A stretch of DNA of 33,633 nucleotides from Acidovorax sp. (GTDB lineage: Bacteria > Pseudomonadota > Gammaproteobacteria > Burkholderiales > Burkholderiaceae_C): contig JAUXZO010000054.1 of assembly GCA_030692685.1 (NCBI GenBank), positions 1 to 33,633 on the forward strand, read 5' to 3'. Under the pieces are notes generated by a model. The model was given only the letters and a program-made list of their open reading frames with translations, was not told the DNA's origin and did not search any database. The position numbers and the translations under genes are program-made. Shown one piece after another: positions 25,458-33,448 of this stretch; position 1 is the stretch's first letter; each line of letters begins with the position of its first letter.

Positions 25458-26335
25458 CCGGCTTGTTGCTGGCCTTGTTTGGCTCCATTGCGTTCAGCGG
25501 CAAGGCCATCATCGTCAAGCTGGCGTACCGCTACGGCGTGGATGCGGTCACGCTCATCATGTATCGCATGTTGTTTGCGCTGCCCATCTTTGCCGTGATG
25601 GCCTGGTGGGCCAGCCGTGGCAAGCCGCCGCTCTCGCGCAAGGACTGGCTGGGTGTGCTGGGCTTGGGCGTGACGGGTTACTACCTCGCCAGCTTTCTGG
25701 ACTTTGCCGGGCTGGCTTACATCAGTGCCAGTCTGGAGCGGCTGATTCTGTACCTCAACCCTACGCTGGTGGTGATGCTTGGCTGGGCGTTGTACGGGCG
25801 CGGTATCCGCTGGGGGCAGGCGGTGGGCATGCTGATCAGTTACTGCGGGGTGCTCCTGGTGTTTGGGCATGAGGCCAACCTGCAGGGTTCCAACGCCGCG
25901 CTGGGCACGCTGTTGGTGTTCTTGAGCGCCGTGAGCTACGCCATCTACCTTGTGTATAGCGGCGAGCTGGTGCAGCGCCTGGGCGCGCTGCGTCTGGTGG
26001 GCCTGGCCACCACGGTGGCTTGCCTGTGCTGCCTGCTGCAGTTTGTGGTGTTGCGGCCCATGAGCGCTGCCGTGGTGGCGCCCGAGGTGATCTGGCTGTC
26101 CATCCTGAACGCCACGCTGTGCACCGCGGTGCCGGTGCTGATGGTAATGATGGCGATTGAGCGCATTGGTGCAGGCATGACCGCCCAGACCGGCATGGTG
26201 GGGCCGCTGTCCACCATCCTCATGGGGGTGTGGATTCTGGGCGAGCCCTTTACCGTGTGGGTGGCGGCGGGTACGGCGCTGGTGATCACGGGGATCTTTG
26301 TGTTCACCCGCATGGCGCGTCGGCCTTCGGCTTGA
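25406..26335 (+). CDS. EamA/DMT-family transporter
   Basis: The 309-residue product has ten hydrophobic segments in two EamA repeats, as in drug/metabolite exporters of the RhaT/YdcZ type. The first real segment starts at TGLLLALFGSIAFSGKAIIV. The second repeat starts near LGTLLVFLSAVSYAIYLVYS. The only start in reach upstream of the first helix is GTG 25406, with no Shine-Dalgarno. This start and about 16 following codons (MPSAQSPQALAARKNVAT) come from a dispersed element, so the native start may have been lost or replaced. The 246 bases between DUF3422 and this gene hold no other gene I can support. A bidirectional terminator follows. Confidence 0.87.
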   Translation: MPSAQSPQALAARKNVATGLLLALFGSIAFSGKAIIVKLAYRYGVDAVTLIMYRMLFALPIFAVMAWWASRGKPPLSRKDWLGVLGLGVTGYYLASFLDFAGLAYISASLERLILYLNPTLVVMLGWALYGRGIRWGQAVGMLISYCGVLLVFGHEANLQGSNAALGTLLVFLSAVSYAIYLVYSGELVQRLGALRLVGLATTVACLCCLLQFVVLRPMSAAVVAPEVIWLSILNATLCTAVPVLMVMMAIERIGAGMTAQTGMVGPLSTILMGVWILGEPFTVWVAAGTALVITGIFVFTRMARRPSA

Positions 26336-26355
26336 CGGTGGGATTATCCAAAACA

Positions 26356-26387
26356 AAACAGGGGCGGCAAAAAAGCCGCCCCTGTTT
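26356..26387. terminator. Bidirectional terminator between EamA and M48 genes
   Basis: A perfect 13-base-pair stem (AAACAGGGGCGGC / GCCGCCCCTGTTT) surrounds an A6 loop. It has T-rich sequence on the plus strand after the stem and T-rich sequence on the minus strand on the other side. It serves the two convergent genes. Confidence 0.93.
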
Positions 26388-26413
26388 GTTGGAGCTTCAA
26401 CGGTTTGGGCGCG

Positions 26414-27445
26414 TCACGACGCCTTTTCTTTCTTCTTGGGGGGTGGCGGCTTGCGCGCCGGGGCTGCGGGGGCCTTTGCAGCGGGTGCAGCGGCGGCCTC
26501 TGCCGGCGCCCGGGTGCTCAAACGCTGGATCAAGGTAACCGGTGCGGCTCCGGTAAAACCGTCCAGGTTTTTTCCCATCGCCAGCTCCAGCTGGTCCAGC
26601 CGGATCTGTGCCGGGGGGTGGGTGGCCAGGGCCAACGTAAACAGGGGGTTGTCCGCTGCGGCGGTGCGCAGCTGCTGCAGCACGGCCACCAGGCCATACG
26701 GATCGAACCCCGCCCGCGTGGCCAGGGCCACGCCCGACCGGTCGGCATCGTATTCGTCGGTCTGGTCCAGGCCCCGCGCATACAGGTTGCGGCCCAGGGC
26801 CAGAAACTGCGAGGCCACCATGTTGCCCACGGCATTCGTCTTGATCTGCGAAGCCACCAGTTGCGTCAGCAGGCCGGACTGCGCGGTTGTGCGCATCGCG
26901 TGCAGGTGGTGTTTGGCGGTGACATGAATGATTTCATGCGCCAGGATGCCCGCCAGTTCGGCCTCGTCCGCGCAGCGGTCGATCAGCCCCTTGGTCACAA
27001 ACACGTAACCCCCAGGCGCCGCAAAAGCGTTGTAGCCCGGGTCGTCCAGCACCACAAAGGTCCAGGGCAGGTTGGGGCGCTCGGACTGCAGGCTGATCCA
27101 GCGGCCCAACTGGTTCACATAGCGCTGCAGCGCCATGTCAGGGTGCAGGGGCTTGCTGCCCAGCAGCACGGCGGCCAGCTGGCGGCCGATCTGGGCCTCG
27201 CGCGTCTCGTCAATGCTGTCGACCGAGCGGCTGAGCATGCCGATGAGGTCATCCCCCTGGGCGGCACCACCGCTGCCCGTGACCGCACCCAGAATGCCTC
27301 CCGAGTTGCCACCCCCACCCAGCGAGTTCAGCAGGTTCATCACGTTCTGGCTGTGCCCCTGGATGGGCAGCAAAGTCAGGGCCAAGGCCGCGCAGGCTGT
27401 GGCCACCAGCCGCGTGCGCGCAAGACGAGTCAAGGGCAGTCGCAT
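26414..27445 (-). CDS. Secreted M48-family metalloprotease
   Basis: The 343-residue product has a signal peptide (residues about 1-32, ending near IQGHSQ), a Gly-rich linker, and an M48 peptidase domain with zinc motif HEIIH at about 170-174 and third ligand Glu231 in DEYDADRSG. It resembles BepA/LoiP-type periplasmic proteases that look after outer-membrane assembly. The C-terminus is low-complexity (Ala/Pro/Lys-rich, ending KKKEKAS) rather than a TPR domain. ATG 27445 is chosen because AAGGA lies eight bases upstream; a TTG at 27463 is less likely. It follows the SH3-domain gene by 34 bases, so both are probably one operon. Confidence 0.93.
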   Translation of the reverse strand: MRLPLTRLARTRLVATACAALALTLLPIQGHSQNVMNLLNSLGGGGNSGGILGAVTGSGGAAQGDDLIGMLSRSVDSIDETREAQIGRQLAAVLLGSKPLHPDMALQRYVNQLGRWISLQSERPNLPWTFVVLDDPGYNAFAAPGGYVFVTKGLIDRCADEAELAGILAHEIIHVTAKHHLHAMRTTAQSGLLTQLVASQIKTNAVGNMVASQFLALGRNLYARGLDQTDEYDADRSGVALATRAGFDPYGLVAVLQQLRTAAADNPLFTLALATHPPAQIRLDQLELAMGKNLDGFTGAAPVTLIQRLSTRAPAEAAAAPAAKAPAAPARKPPPPKKKEKAS

Positions 27446-27456
27446 GGCGGTGTTCC

Positions 27457-27482
27457 TTATCAATCAATAAATCAATCAATTA
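27457..27482. repeat. Simple AATC-type repeat between SH3 and M48 genes
   Basis: About five imperfect AATC units (TCAATCAATAAATCAATCAAT) fill the spacer, ending at the SH3 stop codon. Short runs like this can vary in length by slippage and would change the spacing to the M48 ribosome-binding site. Confidence 0.5.
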
Positions 27483-28097
27483 GTTGGGGCTGAAGTTGGG
27501 GTCCGACGGATTGTTGGACGACCCGGTGCCCCCCGATCCGCCGCTGGTCGTGGGGCGCGGCGGTTCGGCCAGCGGCGGCACCGTGCGGGACTGCAGCGAT
27601 GCTGTGGTGGCGAACTTGCGGGCCTGCTCGGCATTCACCCGCAGGCCTTCGGCCTGGCCCACTGCGGCCGGGTTGGGCTGCGCGTTGGCAATGTCTTGGG
27701 CGTCAAGGCCGCGGATGCCCAAGGTGGATGTGGCCGTGGTGGTGGGCCCGCTGTTGCCGCCAAACAGGCCACCCAGGCCGCGCAGGCCCCCCGTGGCGGC
27801 GTTGCCGGTGCCCGATGCTGATCCTGCCTGCGGCCCCAGGTCAAACATGTGCACCCAACCGGTTGCGCCTTGTGCCGTGCTTACCTTGACCCAGGGGCTT
27901 TTGCGTTCGCTGCTGCGCGTGACCACCGTGTTGACTGCCAAGGGCGCCACGCTGGCGCCACTTTCGGCGGGGGTGTCACGTAGCTGGGTGGCACGCTTGA
28001 CCACGGCAGATTCCTGCGCGTTTGCAGTTCCCGCAAAGGGCGCCAATGCGGTCAATGCCAGCCAGGTGGCAAGGGCTCCGCGGTGCAGCCAGTTCAT
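27480..28097 (-). CDS. Secreted SH3-domain protein
   Basis: The 205-residue product has a signal peptide (cleavage near TANAQE, residue 27) and a bacterial SH3 domain (about 31-90: VVKRATQLRDTP to TGWVHMFDLG). A Gly/Ser/Thr-rich linker and a Pro/Ser/Asn-rich tail follow. Bacterial SH3 domains bind peptidoglycan or protein partners. ATG 28097 has GGAGA eight bases upstream; ATG 28112 has no such signal. It is encoded immediately upstream of the M48 protease, so a partnership in the periplasm is plausible. Confidence 0.85.
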   Translation of the reverse strand: MNWLHRGALATWLALTALAPFAGTANAQESAVVKRATQLRDTPAESGASVAPLAVNTVVTRSSERKSPWVKVSTAQGATGWVHMFDLGPQAGSASGTGNAATGGLRGLGGLFGGNSGPTTTATSTLGIRGLDAQDIANAQPNPAAVGQAEGLRVNAEQARKFATTASLQSRTVPPLAEPPRPTTSGGSGGTGSSNNPSDPNFSPN

Positions 28098-28162
28098 GGT
28101 GTTGCTCTCCATTTATGATTTGACGACGCTACATGTATCAGTGTGCAACTAGGGAGATTGTT

Positions 28163-28993
28163 ATGGATTTGGGTATTGCAGGCAAATGGGCGCTGGTGTG
28201 TGGCGCCAGCAAGGGGTTGGGCTACGGTTGCGCGCAGGCGCTGGTGCGCGAAGGGGTCAACGTGGTCATCAATGCCCGCAATGCCGATGCGTTGACTGCA
28301 GCTGCTACCCGATTGATAGCTGACAGCGCTTATCCATCAAGCGCTAGCGGCCAAAATGGCATCAAACCTCAGGTGCTGGCCGTTGCGGGCGACATCACCA
28401 CACCCGAAGGCCGCGCCGCCGTGTTTTCGGTGGCCGCAGGCCCCGGGCGCGACTTCGACATCGTGATCACCAACGCGGGTGGCCCGCCCACCGGCGACTT
28501 TCGCGACTGGGACCGGGACGCATGGATCAAAGCCGTGGACGCCAACATGCTCACCCCCATCGAACTCATCAAGGCCACGGTAGACGGCATGGCTGCACGG
28601 GGGTTTGGCCGCATCGTCAGCATCACATCGAGCGCCGTGAAGGCGCCCATCGACATCCTGGGCCTGTCAAATGGCGCGCGCAGCGGCCTCACCGGATTTG
28701 TGGCGGGCGTATCGCGCAGCAAGATTGCATCGCGTGGCGTGACCATCAACAACCTTTTGCCCGGCAAGTTCGACACCGACCGCCTGGCTGCCACCGTGAC
28801 CGCTGCCGCCAGCAAAGTCGGCAAAACCATTGACGACGTGCGCGCCACCCAGCAGGCGCAAATTCCTGCCGGGCGCTACGGCACGGCCGATGAGTTCGGT
28901 GCCATCTGTGCGTTTTTGTGCAGCGTGCAGGCCGGCTACATGACAGGGCAAAACGTGTTGGCCGACGGCGGTGCGTACGCGGGTACGTTCTGA
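28163..28993 (+). CDS. Atypical short-chain dehydrogenase/reductase with a repeat-derived insertion
   Basis: The 276-residue product has an SDR Rossmann fold: GASKGLGYG near residues 15-23 (cofactor site), an AGDITTPEGRAA strand, and NAGGPP near 110. The catalytic block is unusual: where the YxxxK motif is expected, the sequence reads LSNGARSGLTG, so the Tyr and Lys appear replaced by Ser and Arg. This fits the BKR-like SDR subgroup with an imperfect catalytic tetrad, so the activity is unclear. AGGGAG seven bases before ATG 28163 defines the start; ATG 28133 lacks such a signal. Residues about 50-69 (RLIADSAYPSSASGQNGIKP) lie between two conserved core elements and are encoded by a dispersed element. 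Confidence 0.88.
   Translation: MDLGIAGKWALVCGASKGLGYGCAQALVREGVNVVINARNADALTAAATRLIADSAYPSSASGQNGIKPQVLAVAGDITTPEGRAAVFSVAAGPGRDFDIVITNAGGPPTGDFRDWDRDAWIKAVDANMLTPIELIKATVDGMAARGFGRIVSITSSAVKAPIDILGLSNGARSGLTGFVAGVSRSKIASRGVTINNLLPGKFDTDRLAATVTAAASKVGKTIDDVRATQQAQIPAGRYGTADEFGAICAFLCSVQAGYMTGQNVLADGGAYAGTF
28311..28368 (+). repeat. GCGCTAG-type dispersed element, copy B (inside the SDR gene)
   Basis: The core is AGCGCTTATCCATCAAGCGCT, a palindrome-like block with arms AGCGCTT and AAGCGCT around ATCCATC. It is preceded by GATAGCTG and followed by GGCCAAAATGGCATCAAA. It is in frame and has the same reading frame and orientation as copy A in lolD. Confidence 0.8.
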
Positions 28994-29004
28994 GAACGTA
29001 TTTT
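28984..29004 (+). terminator. Hairpin terminator containing the SDR stop codon
   Basis: TACGTTC and GAACGTA form a 7-base-pair stem with TGA as the loop, followed by TTTTC. The loop TGA is the stop codon of the SDR gene. The stem is short and rather AT-rich for this genome, so its strength is uncertain. Confidence 0.5.
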
Positions 29005-29534
29005 CGATCCCGCAGGAGCCGCGTTGGAGCGCCATCGGGATGAGTGGATGCTTCGGATGCGCCGCATGGGCTCATGCCCATGCAAGCAGCCGGGGCGTCC
29101 ATAGTCATAGTTTCAGGCCCGATTTCGCTCCGACCTCTGAACAGTGAGGGATGGCAGTGGTCTTGGCGTGCGATCTGCTGCGTTGCGGCACTTATGGATA
29201 GCTGGCCTATCAGCTGCACACCGCGCCTTGCCTCCCATCCCGCAAAAACCGCTGCGCGGCCTCTGGGAGGTCGTAAACACGTTCTCACAAGCCCCACGCA
29301 TTGAAAAGCGACCGCTGGGGCAGGCCGCTTTGCTGCGGTTGCTGCGACGCCTTCGGGATACCCCCCGCTTTTTGAGCGCTCCAAGCTTGGGCTTAGTCGG
29401 CACAATAGACTTTAGCCGGGCGTGCCCGAGGGGTACCGTCTGCGTGTAGACACTGCCTCCCCCAGTGGTGTTTTGCCCATGGCTTTTCCTGTTTGCGGGA
29501 AAACTTGGTGAAGAATGGGGCCGGAGACTCCGCC
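28994..29534. other. 541-base region without a recognisable gene
   Basis: No open frame here has a plausible start, codon pattern and known family. Several inverted repeats are visible: a perfect 8-base stem GCATGGGC-TCAT-GCCCATGC at 29064-29083; CCTCCCA (29231-29237) with TGGGAGG (29264-29270); and CACTG/CAGTG at 29451-29467, followed by GTGTTTT. The last is a weak terminator-like hairpin. The region may hold a small RNA or decayed sequence; I cannot assign it. Confidence 0.5.
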
Positions 29535-30668
29535 ATGCACATCTTGTCCGCCTTTTTTCCTGCCATGCGCCGAGGCGCGGTCGTGTGGTGCATGGCGTTT
29601 GCCGCCACCGGTGGCGTTCAGGCGCAGACGGCCCCTGTGTCTCCGCCAACTCCATCCCCTTCCGCGTCCGCGCCCGCCGGGCAGGCGCCCTACAAGCTGC
29701 GCATCGTCGGCGGCCTTGCGGGCCTCAATCAATACACACGACAGGAAGAGCCTTTCTGGAACAAGGAACTCTCGCGCCTGAGCGGCGGCCGGTTTGAGGC
29801 CGAGATCGTTCCCTTCGACCGCGCCGGTGTGCCTGGCTCCGAGATGCTGCGGCTGCTGCAACTGGGGGTCGTGCCGTTTGGCACCACGCTCATGAGCTCG
29901 TTCACCGCCCAATACCCCGAATACACCGCACCCGACCTGGCCGGGCTGAACCCAGACATCGCGACGCTCAAAACGACCCTGGCCGCTTTTCGCCCCTTTT
30001 TGGAAAAGGCCCTGCGCGACCAGCATGGGGTGGAGGCTTTGGCGATCTACGTGTACCCTGCGCAGGTGGTCTTCTGCAAAAAACCGCTGCGCTCGCTGGC
30101 CGAACTGTCGGGGCGGCGGATCCGGGTTTCTTCGTCCACCCAGGCCGACTTTGTTGGGGCCCTGGGGGGCGTGCCGGTGCTCACCGGTTTTGCGCAGATC
30201 GTGCCCGGCCTCACCGCGGGCAATGTCGAATGCGCCATCACCGGCACGATGTCCGGCAACACGCTGGGCCTGCCCGCGCTGACCTCGCATGTACACGCCT
30301 TGCCGATCACCTGGGGCTTGGCGGTATTTGGGGCCAACCGGACGGCCTGGACGGCCTTGCCGCCCGATCTGCGTGCGCTGCTGGGGCGCGAACTGCCCAA
30401 GCTGGAGGCCGCCATCTGGGAGGAGTCCGAACGCGAGACCGCCGATGGCATGGCCTGCAACCGGGGGGCGTCCAACTGTGTGGCGGGTCGCAAGGGCAAC
30501 ATGGTGCTGGTGCCCGTGTCAGCGGCTGATGAGCGCAGCCGCCGGGACATCCTGTACTCTGCCGTTTTGCCACGTTGGGTACAGCGCTGCGGAGCGCGTT
30601 GTGCCCAGATATGGAACCAGACCATCGGGCCCTTGCGCGGGTTGGTGGCGGTGCCCGCCAGCAAATGA
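29535..30668 (+). CDS. TRAP DctP-type periplasmic solute-binding protein
   Basis: The 377-residue product has a signal peptide (about residues 1-31, ending VQAQTAP), a Pro/Ser-rich linker and a DctP-family binding domain. Family features are LSGGRFEAEIVPFDRAG, SEMLRLLQLGVVPFG, the YPAQVVFCKKPLRSLAELSGRRIRVSS block (conserved Arg that holds the carboxylate) and GLTAGNVECAITG. GGAGA seven bases before ATG 29535 supports the start. No dctQ or dctM permease gene is nearby. Instead its stop overlaps the start of a GGDEF-EAL gene by four bases, which points to a sensing rather than a transport role. Confidence 0.87.
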   Translation: MHILSAFFPAMRRGAVVWCMAFAATGGVQAQTAPVSPPTPSPSASAPAGQAPYKLRIVGGLAGLNQYTRQEEPFWNKELSRLSGGRFEAEIVPFDRAGVPGSEMLRLLQLGVVPFGTTLMSSFTAQYPEYTAPDLAGLNPDIATLKTTLAAFRPFLEKALRDQHGVEALAIYVYPAQVVFCKKPLRSLAELSGRRIRVSSSTQADFVGALGGVPVLTGFAQIVPGLTAGNVECAITGTMSGNTLGLPALTSHVHALPITWGLAVFGANRTAWTALPPDLRALLGRELPKLEAAIWEESERETADGMACNRGASNCVAGRKGNMVLVPVSAADERSRRDILYSAVLPRWVQRCGARCAQIWNQTIGPLRGLVAVPASK

Positions 30669-33328
30669 GCGAACGGACCACACCTCTGCGCATCAGGGCC
30701 TTTGTAGGGTCTGGTGTAGTGATGTTTGTGGTGGCGGTGGTGCTGGTGGCGGCTACCCTCGTGTGGAACGCCCGCAAGGTGGCGCTGGCCGACAACGAGG
30801 CGCAGGGCACCCGGTTTGTGGCGGGCGCAGAGGCAGCGTTGAATCGGTCGTTGCTGGCGGTGGATGTGCTGCTGGCCAGCACCGATGAATTGCTGGGCCT
30901 GTCCACGGCAATGGCCGACTGGATTGACCCGGAAGTTGCCAGCCAGCGCCTGCGCAGCTCGGCCCGGCAAAACCTCATGGTGCGTTACGTGGCCGTGCTC
31001 GATGGCACAGGCAAGGTCATGGCGTCTTCCGATGCCGCTGGCAGCGGCCTTCAGGTGCAATTGCCGCTGGGTTTTTTGGCGGCGGTGATGGGGCAGCCTG
31101 TGTCCACGCTCATGATCAGCGCGCCGGTGGTCAGCTTTGCAAGCTCGGAGCGTGTGCTGTATGTGGCGCGCTACCTGCGCATGGCCGACAGCTCGCTGGT
31201 GGTGGCAGTAGCCGAACTCCCGGTGGTCGCGCTCAGTTCGGTGCTGGTGCAGGGCGTGGACATCAACGGTCTGCAGGTCACGCTGGAGCGGGCAGGTGGG
31301 CAACTGCTGCTGAGCGCGCCCAACCGCGAAGAGGCCATCGCCCCCACGCTCACGCCCCGGCTGGCGGACCTGGCCGAGGCCGGCCAGGACTGGCATGCCC
31401 CCGCGCGGCTCAGTGGCGAGCCTGGCCTGGTGGTGTACCGGCCCATCCTTTACCAGGACTTGCGCATTGCCGCCAGCATTCCGCGTGTGGCGGCGTTGGC
31501 GGGCTGGCGTGATCAGCGCAACGCCATTGCACTGACCGGCGCATTGTTTGTGGCGATGATTCTGGCGGCAGGCGGCTTGGCGCTGCGCTATCTCAGCAGC
31601 CTCTCGCAGGCCCGCACAGCCATTGCGCAGTCCAAGGCCACGCTGGACCAGGCGCTCGAATCCATGGTCAGCGGTTTCATGCTGCTGGACCGCGAAAACC
31701 GCGTGGTGCAATGGAACAGCCAGTTTGAGCAGATCTACCCCTGGCTCAAGGACGTGATGTCGGCGGGAATCCCGTTTCGGCGCGTCATGGAAGAGTCGTC
31801 CAGGCATCATCTGGCCCGCGGCACGCACGACGAGCGAATGCGCTGGGTGGATCAGCGCCTGCTCAAGCAAAAGCAGCACGAAGCGCCGCATGAGCAGGTG
31901 TTGCCCAACGGGCGCACCATCCAGATCACCGAGCGCCCCACGCCCGACGGCGGCCTGGTCATCACTTACCACGACGTCACGGCACTGCGGCAGGCCAGTG
32001 CCGAAATCGAAAGCCTGGCGTTTTACGACCCGCTCACCAACCTGCCCAACCGGCGGCTGCTTATGGACCGCATGCAGCAGGCCGTTGCCGCCAGCGTGCG
32101 CAGCGGCCAGTATGGCGCTTTGTTGTTTCTGGATTTGGACCACTTCAAGACGCTGAACGACACCCTGGGCCATGAGGTCGGGGACGTGCTGCTGCGCCAG
32201 GTGGCGCAGCGCCTGAAAACGTGCGTGCGGCGCGAGGACACGGTCGCCCGCTTGGGTGGCGACGAGTTTGTGGTCATGCTGCACGAGCTGTCCATCAGCA
32301 GCGATGAGGCCGCGGCCTATGCGCGCCGGGTGGGCGAGAAAATCCTGCGCAAGCTCAACGTTCCCTACACGCTGGGCGGTATTTCCCACCACAGCACGCC
32401 CAGCATTGGCGCTACGCTGATGGGCGGGACCCTGGAGCCGACAGTTGATTTGCTCAAGCAGGCCGACATCGCGATGTACCAGGTCAAGTCGCAGGGCCGC
32501 AATTCGTTGTGCTTTTTTGACCCGCAGATGCAGATCGCCATTAGCGCCCGCGCGCAGCTGGAAGGGGATCTGCAGACGGCCCTGACCGGCCGCCAGTTTG
32601 TGCTGCACTACCAGCCCCAGTTTCATCTGGACGGCCGCATCGTGGGCGCCGAGGCCCTGATCCGCTGGCATCACCCTGAGCGCGGGTTGATTGCGCCGGG
32701 CGCATTCATTGGCGTGGCGGAAGAGAGCGAACTCATCGTGCCCATGGGCCACTGGGTGCTGCGCACCGCGTGCGAACAACTGGCCGCGTGGGAGAACGAC
32801 ACGCGCTTCGCCCACGTGCAGCTGTCCGTCAACGTGAGTGCGCGGCAGTTTCGCCAGCGCGACTTTGTGGCCCGTGTGGTCGAGGTGCTGCGTGAAACCG
32901 GCGCCCGGCCACACCTGCTCAAGCTGGAGCTGACGGAATCGCTGGTGCTGGACAACGTGGACGACACGGTGGCCAAGATGGACATGCTCAAGACCAAGGG
33001 CGTGCGCTTTTCAGTGGATGACTTTGGGACGGGCTATTCGTCGCTGGCCTATCTCACGCGGCTGCCGCTCGATCAGCTCAAGATCGACCAGTCGTTTGTG
33101 CGCAACCTGGGCGTGCGCCACACCGACGACGTGATCGTGCAGACCATCATCGGCATGGCGCGCAACCTGGAGCTGGATGTGATTGCCGAGGGCGTGGAGA
33201 CGCAGGCACAAAAGGACTTTCTGGCGCTGCACGGATGCCAGCTGTTCCAAGGCTACCTGATGGGACGACCCACTCCTGTGGCGGCACTCGAAGCCCTGTT
33301 GGACACCTCGGTACCCGTGCAGGGCTGA
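30665..33328 (+). CDS. Membrane PAS-GGDEF-EAL c-di-GMP signalling protein with periplasmic sensor domain
   Basis: The 887-residue product can in principle make and degrade cyclic di-GMP. Membrane segments near residues 13-33 and 292-316 flank a periplasmic domain of about 260 residues that looks like a Cache-type sensor. A PAS-like domain (about 330-450, GFMLLDRENRVVQWN) follows, then GGDEF (about 455-615). The GGDEF carries intact ARLGGDEF and the upstream RRED, which fits an I-site. EAL (about 630-880) has all main motifs: EALIRWHHP, SVNVSARQF, ELTESL, DDFGTGYSSL, KIDQSFV and AEGVE. ATG 30665 overlaps the stop of the binding-protein gene (ATGA). A longer frame from 30575 would lie inside that gene and is rejected. 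Confidence 0.93.
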   Translation: MSERTTPLRIRAFVGSGVVMFVVAVVLVAATLVWNARKVALADNEAQGTRFVAGAEAALNRSLLAVDVLLASTDELLGLSTAMADWIDPEVASQRLRSSARQNLMVRYVAVLDGTGKVMASSDAAGSGLQVQLPLGFLAAVMGQPVSTLMISAPVVSFASSERVLYVARYLRMADSSLVVAVAELPVVALSSVLVQGVDINGLQVTLERAGGQLLLSAPNREEAIAPTLTPRLADLAEAGQDWHAPARLSGEPGLVVYRPILYQDLRIAASIPRVAALAGWRDQRNAIALTGALFVAMILAAGGLALRYLSSLSQARTAIAQSKATLDQALESMVSGFMLLDRENRVVQWNSQFEQIYPWLKDVMSAGIPFRRVMEESSRHHLARGTHDERMRWVDQRLLKQKQHEAPHEQVLPNGRTIQITERPTPDGGLVITYHDVTALRQASAEIESLAFYDPLTNLPNRRLLMDRMQQAVAASVRSGQYGALLFLDLDHFKTLNDTLGHEVGDVLLRQVAQRLKTCVRREDTVARLGGDEFVVMLHELSISSDEAAAYARRVGEKILRKLNVPYTLGGISHHSTPSIGATLMGGTLEPTVDLLKQADIAMYQVKSQGRNSLCFFDPQMQIAISARAQLEGDLQTALTGRQFVLHYQPQFHLDGRIVGAEALIRWHHPERGLIAPGAFIGVAEESELIVPMGHWVLRTACEQLAAWENDTRFAHVQLSVNVSARQFRQRDFVARVVEVLRETGARPHLLKLELTESLVLDNVDDTVAKMDMLKTKGVRFSVDDFGTGYSSLAYLTRLPLDQLKIDQSFVRNLGVRHTDDVIVQTIIGMARNLELDVIAEGVETQAQKDFLALHGCQLFQGYLMGRPTPVAALEALLDTSVPVQG

Positions 33329-33366
33329 CAGTGTTTATTGCGTTGGCACCTTTTAACTGGAAACAC

Positions 33367-33426
33367 CCGTTCGGGCTGAGCGTGTCGAAGCCTTGCGCGG
33401 CGCTTCGTCAACTTCAGCGTGAACGG
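33367..33426. repeat. Palindromic repeat of the CCGTTCGGGCTGAG type
   Basis: Two 25-base arms (33367-33391 and 33402-33426) match inversely at 19 of 25 positions by hand count, with a 10-base GC-rich centre. The left arm reads CCGTTCGGGCTGAGCGTGTC and ends GAAGC. Repeats of this CCGTTCGGGCTGAGC...TCGAAG kind are common in intergenic regions of many proteobacteria. It could fold into a hairpin in the transcript of the upstream GGDEF-EAL gene, which ends 38 bases before it. Confidence 0.75.
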
Positions 33427-33448
33427 TTTCAAGTGGATAGGTGCTGAC

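Noticed and set aside
28113..28162. Sigma-70 promoter candidate (TTGACG at 28120) for the SDR gene
   Set aside because: No acceptable -10 sequence lies at the right distance, so I do not call it.
30047..32914. 955-codon open frame on the minus strand opposite the GGDEF-EAL gene
   Set aside because: It has the same codon-register effect as above. The plus strand encodes a complete PAS-GGDEF-EAL protein.
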